From Nitrospinota bacterium (lineage in GTDB: Bacteria; UBA8248), in assembly GCA_026706735.1 (NCBI GenBank), contig JAPOYD010000026.1, positions 1-39,947 of the forward strand: a DNA stretch of 39,947 bases. Reading direction: 5' to 3'. The position numbers and the translations under genes were made by a program. Below the pieces are notes generated by a model. The model made no database searches and was not told where the DNA came from. It saw nothing but the letters and a program-made list of their open reading frames with translations. Shown in pieces: positions 16,092-24,365 of this stretch; within the stretch, counting starts at the first letter, position 1, and each line of letters begins with the position of its first letter.

Positions 16092-16594
16092 TGAAAATTG
16101 CTGGTTCACCTCAGGCGAATTTCCTTTTTTGGTTGTTGTTCATCTCATTTGCATCAATCGCAGGCTTACTTTTGTTCTTTTCGAAACCACTATTTCTTTC
16201 CAAAACTGGCGTTAAAGCGTCCTTGGCAGCAGAAGCAAAGAAGTTGAGAGGAATGCCTCCAGAGGCCATAACAAAAAACGTAGGTTATATTCTCAAGAAA
16301 TACTTGGATTCTTCAAAGCATACCAGTCGTGCGGATGTTCACGTTTCCGAGATAACCCCTGAGAGATTGTCTGTTGATGTTCTGTTGCCATGGGCGGAGG
16401 TGAGCGCAAAAAAAAGAAGACAAAGAGCAGAGTTGATCTGCCGTTTGGGTGGCGGCATGCTTGAGAATGCGGGATCAAAAGATACAATTTTCTTGGTTAA
16501 TATCCTTCGCATAACGAGAGACTCGACAGCCAGCGAGCGTGCAGGTGCGATGGTGTATTCGCCAAAAGACAAAAAATGTACTTGGAAGGAATAG
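16091..16594 (+). CDS. Hypothetical single-pass membrane protein
   Basis: A 167-aa protein with one N-terminal hydrophobic helix (about residues 12-30, FLFWLLFISFASIAGLLLFF) and a basic, soluble C-terminal part. A typical signal-anchor arrangement puts that part outside the cytoplasm. I recognise no domain. The ATG at 16091 shares one base with the preceding stop (TGATG), so it is translated with the DinB-like gene. Confidence 0.65.
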   Translation: MKIAGSPQANFLFWLLFISFASIAGLLLFFSKPLFLSKTGVKASLAAEAKKLRGMPPEAITKNVGYILKKYLDSSKHTSRADVHVSEITPERLSVDVLLPWAEVSAKKRRQRAELICRLGGGMLENAGSKDTIFLVNILRITRDSTASERAGAMVYSPKDKKCTWKE

Positions 16595-16726
16595 TTAATT
16601 CAGAAAGCTAGTCACATCTGAAGCCAAATACATCAAATGCCGACGCCTTTTCTCTGAAGAGCCCCATTTCTGCTAGACTCTGCTTATTTTGTTTATTTCA
16701 TTTTTCGGGCGAGAGGAGGTGCTCAC

Positions 16727-17626
16727 ATGGCCCTTACAACCGTTGCCATCATCAGCCCGGGAGATATGGGACATGCGGTCGGGCGAATGCTGGGTTTGCA
16801 TGGGTATGAGGTGATAAGTTGTCTTGCTAACAGAAGCGAGCGGACGAAGCGCTTGGCCGGTGTAGGGGGTTTCCGGGATTACCCGACAATGGCCGAAATG
16901 CTGGATCGCGCGGATATTGTTTTGTCCATCGTGCCTCCGGGTTTAGCCGTTCAGGCGGCGGACGAAGTGGCGGAATCCATGTCAACATCTGGTTTTTGCC
17001 CCCCATACGCCGACTGTAACGCCGTGTCGCCGGAAACGGCGAAAGCTATCGCAAAGCGAATTTCAGATGCCGGAGCGGATTTCATCGATGGGGGGATATT
17101 GGGTCCCCCTCCCAGTGAGACGAGGAACAATACCAGGTTTTACTTTAGCGGTGTGCAGGCGGGATTGCTCTCGGAATTGGACGGAAAAGGAATTATTATC
17201 CGTCAGCTTGGGCCAGAGATTGGCCACGCTTCTGGAATTAAAATGTGTTATGCCGCCCTCACGAAAGGAACCCATGCTCTTCAAACCGCGGTCATAACCC
17301 TGGCAGAGGCGCTTGGTCTCTCCGAAGAAGTGAATCATGAGTTTCAAACAAGCCAAGAGGCTTCTTATAAACAGATAACCTCGAGTGCCCCTCGTCTTCC
17401 CGTCGTGGCGTGGCGGTATATCGACGAGATGAAACAAATTGCACAGACCTTTGAAGCCGCCGGTGTCACTCCGAAATTTCACGAAGGAGCGGCGGCCGTC
17501 TATTCCCATCTCGCGATGACACCTTTGGCGGAGCAAACTGTAGAGACGATTGACAAGAGCTTATCTCCACAGCAAGCGGCGGCGGTGTATGCTGAATACT
17601 TGCCGATGAAAATGGACGACACTTGA
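16727..17626 (+). CDS. NAD(P)-dependent dehydrogenase with DUF1932-type C-terminus
   Basis: A 299-aa protein of the 6-phosphogluconate/3-hydroxyisobutyrate dehydrogenase superfamily. The Rossmann entry is ISPGDMGHAVG (residues 9-19), followed by the NRS of a cofactor-binding strand end, which suggests NADP. The helical C-terminal half (GIKMCYAALTKGTHALQTAVI) matches the DUF1932 group, in which the catalytic lysine lies in that segment. It probably oxidises a small beta-hydroxy acid. ATG 16727 has a strong GGAGGT 6 bases upstream, so it may start its own transcript. Confidence 0.85.
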   Translation: MALTTVAIISPGDMGHAVGRMLGLHGYEVISCLANRSERTKRLAGVGGFRDYPTMAEMLDRADIVLSIVPPGLAVQAADEVAESMSTSGFCPPYADCNAVSPETAKAIAKRISDAGADFIDGGILGPPPSETRNNTRFYFSGVQAGLLSELDGKGIIIRQLGPEIGHASGIKMCYAALTKGTHALQTAVITLAEALGLSEEVNHEFQTSQEASYKQITSSAPRLPVVAWRYIDEMKQIAQTFEAAGVTPKFHEGAAAVYSHLAMTPLAEQTVETIDKSLSPQQAAAVYAEYLPMKMDDT

Positions 17627-17643
17627 TTTTTTGAGGCAACGAT

Positions 17644-18315
17644 ATGCCAGAAGACCTATCCACTCCAGGGTTGGACGTTTTTCCTGAGTATAGAAATTTA
17701 GCGGATTTGTTTCGGGAAGAAACGAACGGGCTTCCGCTGGAATTATGGGAATGGAAGCTGCCAGAGAAGAGTTGGGGAGCTTGGTCCATCAAAGAACAAA
17801 TCAGCCATACGGCATGGATACCGTATCTTTTTTTCCTGGAATTCTGGCCGCCCGTTTTGTATCCGGATTCTTTGCCGCGAGATAAGTCTCTGGCGGATCA
17901 AGGTAGGGCGGACAGAATGTTGGATCCGGTGCGGTTTCCTGATGTGTCCGATGTTCTCTCAGCACTTGATGACGCGTGCGCCTTGTGCCGGGAGGTTTTA
18001 TCAAAGGAAACGCTAACCACGTTAAGAAATAAAGAATTGCCCAGGAAGTACTCTCCGGACAGAACTTGGGCGAACGGTGAGCGAGTAATTGATTATTTTC
18101 TAAATCTCGTTTTGCCTGCTCATGAGAGGGGTTTTCGCAAAGATGAGAACGATCCTTTTCTGTATTACCAGACACTCGAGTGCACGTTCCGCCACATATT
18201 GTGGGAATCGAATGTCCACCTGATTACCATTCAGGAATTTAAGCGAATCAAAGGCTTGCCTATTCATTCAACTGTCCCGAGAGACGGGTATGCCGCGATG
18301 CTCACCTGGGAATAA
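17644..18315 (+). CDS. DinB/YfiT-like protein B
   Basis: A 223-aa relative of the protein at 15408-16091. Shared features are WGAWSIKEQISHTAW near the N-terminus and FRHILWESNVHLITIQEFKRIKGLP near the C-terminus, giving the same spaced histidines expected to bind a metal. GAGG lies 7 bases before the ATG. It follows the DUF1932 dehydrogenase by 17 bases, so the two are probably co-transcribed. The pair flanks the dehydrogenase gene, suggesting a shared pathway. Confidence 0.65.
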   Translation: MPEDLSTPGLDVFPEYRNLADLFREETNGLPLELWEWKLPEKSWGAWSIKEQISHTAWIPYLFFLEFWPPVLYPDSLPRDKSLADQGRADRMLDPVRFPDVSDVLSALDDACALCREVLSKETLTTLRNKELPRKYSPDRTWANGERVIDYFLNLVLPAHERGFRKDENDPFLYYQTLECTFRHILWESNVHLITIQEFKRIKGLPIHSTVPRDGYAAMLTWE

Positions 18316-18395
18316 ATGCGCTCATTCCTTGAGAAGGTTTTCTCTTTCGTGGCCACGAATTTTGAAACGTACTTTATCCGAAAAGGAGGTTGTTT

Positions 18396-20261
18396 ATGAC
18401 AACCCCTCAACGGGGGATTGGTGCGCTACGAGAATATTTTTATGGTGAAGATATTGGGCAGGCAGAGATTGAACCTGAAGGCCCGGTCGTAGCGGGCAGG
18501 ATGGGGAAATGGCGGATAATCTACCGGGTTGGCCCGCGAGGAATCTATTCAGGCGGGGGTCTTCGCTTCACGCCGCCTAATGGGTTCACTACGCCCCAAT
18601 TTGAAGATATGACGGCTCCGGGATATTGCATGTTCCGATGTTCGAACGAGAATGTTTCTTTGGTTCCCTCATTGATAGAACCCGTTCTCGGCTATACTTT
18701 CCTGCCGGCCAGCCTGGATTTGATAGTTCAGGGCTCCTCTTTGGTGGAAGGAGATTCCATTGAAATCGAATATGGCTGGACGCCATCCGGCATCCCCGGC
18801 GCGCAGGCGCAAGCATTGGCCATGTCTGTAGAGTTTACTTTATCCATTGATTCTCTTGGTGAGGATGGCTGGGAGCTTCTCCCAGATCCGCCAACGTTTT
18901 GCGTGATACCCGAGGAACCATCCTTCCTTTGGGTGACGGCGCCAGCTCAGACAGTTGCGGGACAGGGCTTTTCCGTCCGGGCTGTGGCGCGAGATTGCTT
19001 TCATAACGTAGCTGCAACAGGGGTATCTATACCGAAGCTTCAGTTGCCTGATGGGAACATAGCGTCTTTTCACCAAGCGTCGCCCGGAATTTTTGTTTGC
19101 GAAAATATAGTGTTAGGAGCGCCTGAGGTTCATCGGTTAAAGGTCTTGGCTGATGGATTGCCGACAACTCATACGCCACCGATTCAGGTATTGGACGAAG
19201 TCCCGGAGCGCACGCTTCTTTTTGGAGACCCGCATTGCATGAGCGGGCTGTGCGTGGGCGAATATCCGAGGCCATCGACTGCACGTGAAATCGTGGAGTA
19301 TGTCCACACCTATGCGCGGGATTGCGCAGGAGTGGACTTCGCTGCCTGCACTTCTTTGGCCATGCGCATGGATGAGGCGCAATGGAAAGAAGTTATCGAG
19401 GCGGCGAATCGTTTTTCGGAGTCGGGAAGATATGTGGCTCTTCCCGCATATGAATGGTTTGGTATGCTGGAGCAAGACGGGAATAAAAACATCTATTTTC
19501 TGGACTGTGAAGACATCCCGAAACTGGACTCCCGCAGCCCGGACTCCGATCATCCGGAAAAGCTCTGGAAACAACTAGAAAAATTCGAGGGTCGCGTGAT
19601 GACGATTCCCCATCATTCGGTAAGTGCTGTGATTGGCACGCGCTGGCGCTGGCACGACCCGAGGTTTCAGCGCCTCGTTGAAATATATTCTTGTTGGGGA
19701 AATTCCGAAGCCAATGGTTGCGATAGACCTTTGGTCAACCCGGCGCGTTACGAGGGTCAAAGCGTGCAGGATGCGCTTGAGAAAGGATATCGCTTGGGTA
19801 TCATCGCCGGCTCGGATACGCATACGTCTCAGCCTGGTTTCTCGAATCGATTGCGGCTCAAGAATGCCTGGAGAGGTGGATTGGCCTGTGTATGGGCGAA
19901 GACCTTTGATCGAGAAGGGATATTCAATGCCCTTTGGGAACGGCGTTGCTATGGCACGACAGGGGCGCGCATTATTCTTGATTTTTCCTTGAACGACGCC
20001 CCGATGGGTTCAGAGATCAAGTTAAATGAATCGACTGGAAGAAAGCTCAAGGTTCGGGCAGAAGCCTGCTCGCCTGTTCATAAGGTCGTCATCATTAAAA
20101 ATGCGAGAGAAATTCATATGGATGAACCAGGGCGGGAGTCAGTTTCTTTTGAGTGGCTTGATCCGAGCGGCAGGGAACGGGAGTCGGATTATTATTATGT
20201 CCGCCTGATACAGGACGATGGAGAAATGGCTTGGTCGAGTCCTGTTTGGGTGGATTCTTAG
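18396..20261 (+). CDS. PHP/DUF3604-like protein with altered metal motifs
   Basis: A 621-aa protein. Residues 1-270 form beta-rich regions with no motif I know. Residues 275-600 follow the DUF3604/PHP layout: LLFGDPHC (277-281), FAACTSLAMRMDEAQW, YVALPAYEW, IPHHS, a segment ending in SDTHT (H476), and ARIILDFSLN. In active PHP-type proteins the first motif is GDLHxH and the second TDH. Here they read GDPHCM (no second histidine) and TSL, while IPHH and SDTH are kept. It may have a reduced metal site. ATG 18396 has AAGGAGG 6 bases before it. It is plausibly the last gene of the plus-strand run starting at 14701. Confidence 0.75.
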   Translation: MTTPQRGIGALREYFYGEDIGQAEIEPEGPVVAGRMGKWRIIYRVGPRGIYSGGGLRFTPPNGFTTPQFEDMTAPGYCMFRCSNENVSLVPSLIEPVLGYTFLPASLDLIVQGSSLVEGDSIEIEYGWTPSGIPGAQAQALAMSVEFTLSIDSLGEDGWELLPDPPTFCVIPEEPSFLWVTAPAQTVAGQGFSVRAVARDCFHNVAATGVSIPKLQLPDGNIASFHQASPGIFVCENIVLGAPEVHRLKVLADGLPTTHTPPIQVLDEVPERTLLFGDPHCMSGLCVGEYPRPSTAREIVEYVHTYARDCAGVDFAACTSLAMRMDEAQWKEVIEAANRFSESGRYVALPAYEWFGMLEQDGNKNIYFLDCEDIPKLDSRSPDSDHPEKLWKQLEKFEGRVMTIPHHSVSAVIGTRWRWHDPRFQRLVEIYSCWGNSEANGCDRPLVNPARYEGQSVQDALEKGYRLGIIAGSDTHTSQPGFSNRLRLKNAWRGGLACVWAKTFDREGIFNALWERRCYGTTGARIILDFSLNDAPMGSEIKLNESTGRKLKVRAEACSPVHKVVIIKNAREIHMDEPGRESVSFEWLDPSGRERESDYYYVRLIQDDGEMAWSSPVWVDS

Positions 20262-20365
20262 GGAAATTGTGAGGAGCCGGATATCAACGACTATCGCCTG
20301 GCTCGTTTTGATGAAGGGGAATTGATGCAAAGCGCGTTTTCGGCGCAGGGTTCCAGAGGTGAAGG

Positions 20366-21145
20366 CTAGGAAATCGGTCTGGGGTACACTTCGATAAGAG
20401 GAAATATTTTTTCCGCATTTTCTTTTAAACCAAAAAAGACGGGTCCTTCGGCTTTTTCGCCATTCGCGAGTTTCTGGAGATCGAGAGAATGGCCATCTGG
20501 GTGATATGCGCCACCTCCTACTTCCTGTAATACAGCGAGAGGGCCTAAGATATCCCAAATTTGAGGTCTATCGACCAAGGCGGCGATGACGCCTCCGGTA
20601 GCCGCATACGCCACATGCGCGGAGGCGCTTCCATAGGCGACGGATTTTCCTGGATAATCCAGCTTGTAAAAGCGTTTTCGAGACGAAGGCCCTAGCATGA
20701 CGGTTTGATTGTTAATTTCCATGTCCTGTAAGTTTGGAAGAGCCTTCCCGTTTCTGGTGGCGCCTTCTCCTGCGAGGGCAAGAAACATTTCATCTACGAC
20801 GGGCATGTAGAATCCTCCGGCGATGGGTTTCCCGTTTTCCATGACGCCGATGGATACGCCCCAAGTGGGCAGACCGTTCAGAAATGGATTGGTGCCATCA
20901 ATAGGGTCAACCGCCCAAAGACGCGGTTGCTTCTGGGGTTGTGATTCTCCGCTTCCGAGTTCTTCTCCGATAACGTTGTCGTTCGGGAATGATATCTTCA
21001 GGCGGGAAAGAATGAATTTTTCTACTTCAAAGTCGGCCTCGCTCACCAGGCTCCTGTCTTGTTTTTGGATGCCTTTGGCATTGTTTATGAACGACAAAGC
21101 CAGTTTGCCCGCATCTATGAGGATTTTTTCTATGAATTTAATCAT
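20366..21145 (-). CDS. Inositol monophosphatase/HisN-family phosphatase
   Basis: A 259-aa protein with the metal motifs of the family: GEE at residues 60-62, DPIDGT at 80-85 and WDILGPLAVLQE near residue 200. It hydrolyses a phosphate monoester with Mg2+; inositol-phosphate and histidinol-phosphate phosphatases share this fold and cannot be separated here. The start is taken as ATG 21145. An in-frame GTG at 21160 would add five residues, but its GGAG lies only one base away. It is convergent with the PHP-like gene and divergent from the MATE pair. Confidence 0.88.
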   Translation of the reverse strand: MIKFIEKILIDAGKLALSFINNAKGIQKQDRSLVSEADFEVEKFILSRLKISFPNDNVIGEELGSGESQPQKQPRLWAVDPIDGTNPFLNGLPTWGVSIGVMENGKPIAGGFYMPVVDEMFLALAGEGATRNGKALPNLQDMEINNQTVMLGPSSRKRFYKLDYPGKSVAYGSASAHVAYAATGGVIAALVDRPQIWDILGPLAVLQEVGGGAYHPDGHSLDLQKLANGEKAEGPVFFGLKENAEKIFPLIEVYPRPIS

Positions 21146-21291
21146 GAAGGCACCAAACACTCCGTAGGATTAAGCGTGGATACATCGCTTTTGGACAAAC
21201 TATCTTGTGGAGAAAAAACTTTCCAGTTCTCCGAAAGAACCTGCCTACCAACAAGCCAGCACGCCCGTTTTGATTCGAACAGGATTTGCGC

Positions 21292-22713
21292 ATGACTCGC
21301 TTGCGGCCGAACACAAAAAGGTATGATTACACCAAAGGCCCCATCGGGCGAGGCTTGGTGGTTCTATCCCTGCCGATTTTCGCGGAACTGATTTCTTGGA
21401 ACATCGATACGATCGTTGAAATTTACTGGGTGGGCCGATTGGGCTCGGATGCGCTCGGAGCGATGTCCTTGGCATACATGATTCCTATGATGGTGAGAGC
21501 AATGGGCATGGGAATTCGAGTAGCGGGTCAAGCGCTGGTTGCGCAAAGAGTTGGCGCGAATGATGAGGCAGGCGCTGCCATTGTCGCGGGCCAATGCATA
21601 TTGCTTCAAACGCTCTTCTTCATTCCCATATGCAGCGCAGGATATATTTTCTCGCCTTATTTAATGGGATGGATGACGTCTGATCCGAGACTTTTGTATT
21701 TATCGACGATATATCTGAAAGCCGGGTTTATCATGCTTTTGTTCGTTGACGGTATATTCACTCTTGCAAATATATTCCGTGGCGCTGGCGAACCAAAATA
21801 TTCGCTTTTGGGGATGATTATCAATTCAGTCGTTACATTCATCGCCATGCCCGCCTTTATCTTTGGTTTCGGATTGATCCCCTCGTTTCATCTGGCTGGC
21901 GCGTATTTCGGCTTAGGCATTGGCAGGCTGGCAGGTTCCGTCGTGATGCTGATCATTCTTTTCAAGGGGAATACCAGAATACATCTGAAGTGGCGTCATC
22001 TGATTCCGCGGTCCTCTGAGATGAAACGCATACTGGGACTGGGTTGGCCCGCTTGGGGGCAAATGTTTTTTGAGAGAGGCGCTAACTTGGTGTTGGTATG
22101 GATGCTTGCTCCGTTTGGCGCGCTGGCACTTGCAGCATGGGGCCTTGGCAGTCGTGTCAACAATATGGGAAGAATGCCCGGATTTTCCCTCCAGGGGGCT
22201 GTTCGTACGATGGTGGGCCAAAACATCGGCGCGAGAAAGCCTGAGCGAGCCATACGCAGTGCTTGGGTGACGTTAGGGGCGGTTGTTTCCATCATGGTTG
22301 TCGTCATTACAGGGGTCGTTGTTTGGAGCAAAGAAGTCGTTACTTTTTTCGGGATAAAAGGCGCCGCCTTGCCCCATGCGGTGATTTGTCTGCAAGTTTT
22401 GTGTGTAGGCCTTGGATTTGAGGCTACGAGGCGTGTAGTAGCGGGAATATTTGAGGGAGCGTCATCCACCAGGCCTCCCATGATCGTTGAAGCAATCGTT
22501 CGCTGGGTCGTTCAGTTGCCGGGCGCCTATATGCTGGCGGTCTGGATGGGATTACAGGAGCTGGGAATTTGGTGGGCAGTGGCGGCGAGTCAACTCATCG
22601 GTGGTTTGGCGTTGTTCTTGTGGTTTGCGATTGGTTGGCGGCGGCGTATGGAAAGTATGGCGACAAAGGCTAAGTCATCTGCACCGTCGAATTTTGAGTT
22701 TCATTCCTCATGA
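21292..22713 (+). CDS. MATE-family efflux transporter 1
   Basis: A 473-aa protein of usual MATE length with about twelve hydrophobic helices. Typical marks are an N-terminal YDYTKGPIGRGLVVLSLPIF, VEIYWVGRLGSDALGAMSLA and, in the second half, GFSLQGAVRTMVGQNIGA. MATE proteins export cationic drugs or metabolites using a Na+ or H+ gradient across the inner membrane. ATG 21292 is preceded by agga at a spacing of about 7. Its stop overlaps the next gene's start. Confidence 0.92.
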   Translation: MTRLRPNTKRYDYTKGPIGRGLVVLSLPIFAELISWNIDTIVEIYWVGRLGSDALGAMSLAYMIPMMVRAMGMGIRVAGQALVAQRVGANDEAGAAIVAGQCILLQTLFFIPICSAGYIFSPYLMGWMTSDPRLLYLSTIYLKAGFIMLLFVDGIFTLANIFRGAGEPKYSLLGMIINSVVTFIAMPAFIFGFGLIPSFHLAGAYFGLGIGRLAGSVVMLIILFKGNTRIHLKWRHLIPRSSEMKRILGLGWPAWGQMFFERGANLVLVWMLAPFGALALAAWGLGSRVNNMGRMPGFSLQGAVRTMVGQNIGARKPERAIRSAWVTLGAVVSIMVVVITGVVVWSKEVVTFFGIKGAALPHAVICLQVLCVGLGFEATRRVVAGIFEGASSTRPPMIVEAIVRWVVQLPGAYMLAVWMGLQELGIWWAVAASQLIGGLALFLWFAIGWRRRMESMATKAKSSAPSNFEFHSS

Positions 22714-24086
22714 GACCCGAGAAGCGCTATGACTACACAAAAGGCTCAATTAGCTTTGGGCTGTTTCGCCTGGCCGTTCCTTCATGCCTGGAGCCGATAG
22801 CCTGGAACGCCGATATACTTGTCGAAATCTTTTGGGTGGGGCATTTAGGATCCGAGTATCTGGCTGCAGTGTCATTAAGCTTTATGATCATCTTCTTTTT
22901 TCGCGCGGTCGGTTTCGGCATCAGAATCGCGGGCAGCGCTTTGGTGGCTCAGAGAATCGGAGCGAAAGAACCTGAACGCGCAAGCCATGTTGCGGGCCAG
23001 GCGTTTTTGCTTGCGGGCATCTATTACGTCGCCATCAGCATTCTAGGATATATGCTGTCATCGCATTTACTTGGTCTTTTAACTTCTGACGCTGATGTGA
23101 TGCGAGTTGGCGTCGGGTATTTACAGGCATCGTTTCTAACCATAGCGTTCGTGGATGGTATTTTCACCGTTTCGCATATGTTGAAATCTTCCGGCGAACC
23201 TGGAAAATCCTTGATTGGCCTTGGAATTTCGACGCTTTTATCCATTACGTTCATTCCCCTCCTTGTTTTTGGTATTGGGCCGTTCGCGGGATTCGGACTT
23301 CCAGGTTCCGCTATTGGTATTGGAATTGGTCGCATCATAGGAATTCTTGTCGTCCTGTGGTTTTTGACATCGGGGCGTTCTCGTCTCCGTATCAGGTTAG
23401 CTCATCTCAAACCCGATTTGAGAAGCGTGCGCCGCATTATTTTGTTGGGATGGCCCGCAGCCGCGCAAAATTTGATCGAGCGAGGCGCCCTTCTTATATT
23501 GCTGAAGATTTTGGCGTTGTTTGGGCCATTGGTGTTAGCCGCATGGTCTATTGGAAATCGGCTTGGGACGTTTTCGCGATTGCCTGGCTTTGGAATTCAG
23601 TCTGCCGTCCGGACGATGGTGGGCCAAAACGTAGGCGCCGACCGTCCGGACCGGGCGCTAAAAAGCGTTTATCTCGCGATGGCCGGCTTGTTTGTCATGA
23701 TGTGTGGCGTGACGTTTCTTTTGTATTTTTATGCGAAGGAAATCGTCTTGATCTTCGGAATGAAGGGCGCGGGAGTCGACGTTGGCGCCGCTTGTGTCCG
23801 CATACTCTCCATCGGCACTTTGTTTGAGGCTATCCGGCGAATGCTGGCGGGTGCATTTCAGGGTGCGGCGAATACGAAACCGCCGATGGTTGTGGAAGCT
23901 TTCGTCCGATGGGGTTTTCAGATTCCGCTCGCGTATTTTGCCGCTTTGCCTTTGGGATTCGAAGCCGCCGGTGTATGGGGCGCGATGACGATAAGTCATC
24001 TTATGGGAGGCGTATGCCTCCTGGTTTGGTTCTTGGTTTGGAGCCGACGAAGAGGAATAGGCTCACATGCGGAAGCAAAATATTGA
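22710..24086 (+). CDS. MATE-family efflux transporter 2
   Basis: A 458-aa paralog of the preceding gene with the same opening (KRYDYTKGSISFGL), VEIFWVGHLGSEYLAAVSLS, GFGIQSAVRTMVGQNVGA and closing EAxxRWxxQxPxAY segments. The two genes overlap by four bases (ATGA), so translation is coupled. MATE proteins normally work as single chains, so a coupled pair is notable. It ends in tandem TGA stops. Confidence 0.92.
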   Translation: MRPEKRYDYTKGSISFGLFRLAVPSCLEPIAWNADILVEIFWVGHLGSEYLAAVSLSFMIIFFFRAVGFGIRIAGSALVAQRIGAKEPERASHVAGQAFLLAGIYYVAISILGYMLSSHLLGLLTSDADVMRVGVGYLQASFLTIAFVDGIFTVSHMLKSSGEPGKSLIGLGISTLLSITFIPLLVFGIGPFAGFGLPGSAIGIGIGRIIGILVVLWFLTSGRSRLRIRLAHLKPDLRSVRRIILLGWPAAAQNLIERGALLILLKILALFGPLVLAAWSIGNRLGTFSRLPGFGIQSAVRTMVGQNVGADRPDRALKSVYLAMAGLFVMMCGVTFLLYFYAKEIVLIFGMKGAGVDVGAACVRILSIGTLFEAIRRMLAGAFQGAANTKPPMVVEAFVRWGFQIPLAYFAALPLGFEAAGVWGAMTISHLMGGVCLLVWFLVWSRRRGIGSHAEAKY

Positions 24087-24365
24087 TGATATGCAGAACG
24101 GGAATTGCCTGGGAAGCCGAGGTTAACAACAACCAAGGGTGGATGCGCAGATTGCAGGATAGAGCCATAGAAAACCTCAAATTTGCTCACCATGTTTTAG
24201 TTGCTTGTTGGCATTTCAGGTGTTGTTCGTTCGGATGACAGTAGCAAGTCACGCTCGCTTGAGGCTGAAAATCAGTAGTATATGTATATAGTGGGACCGA
24301 ATGATATTGTATTGATTGTTCACCCAAAACTGGTTGGCGAAAAAGATGTTGAAGGCGAAAGACTC
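24087..24365. promoter_or_regulatory. Intergenic gap before the MscS gene, possible promoter
   Basis: This 279-base gap carries no convincing gene. Near its end TTGAGG at about 24259 followed 16 bases later by TATGTA could be a weak promoter for the MscS gene. The -10 match is poor. Confidence 0.25.
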
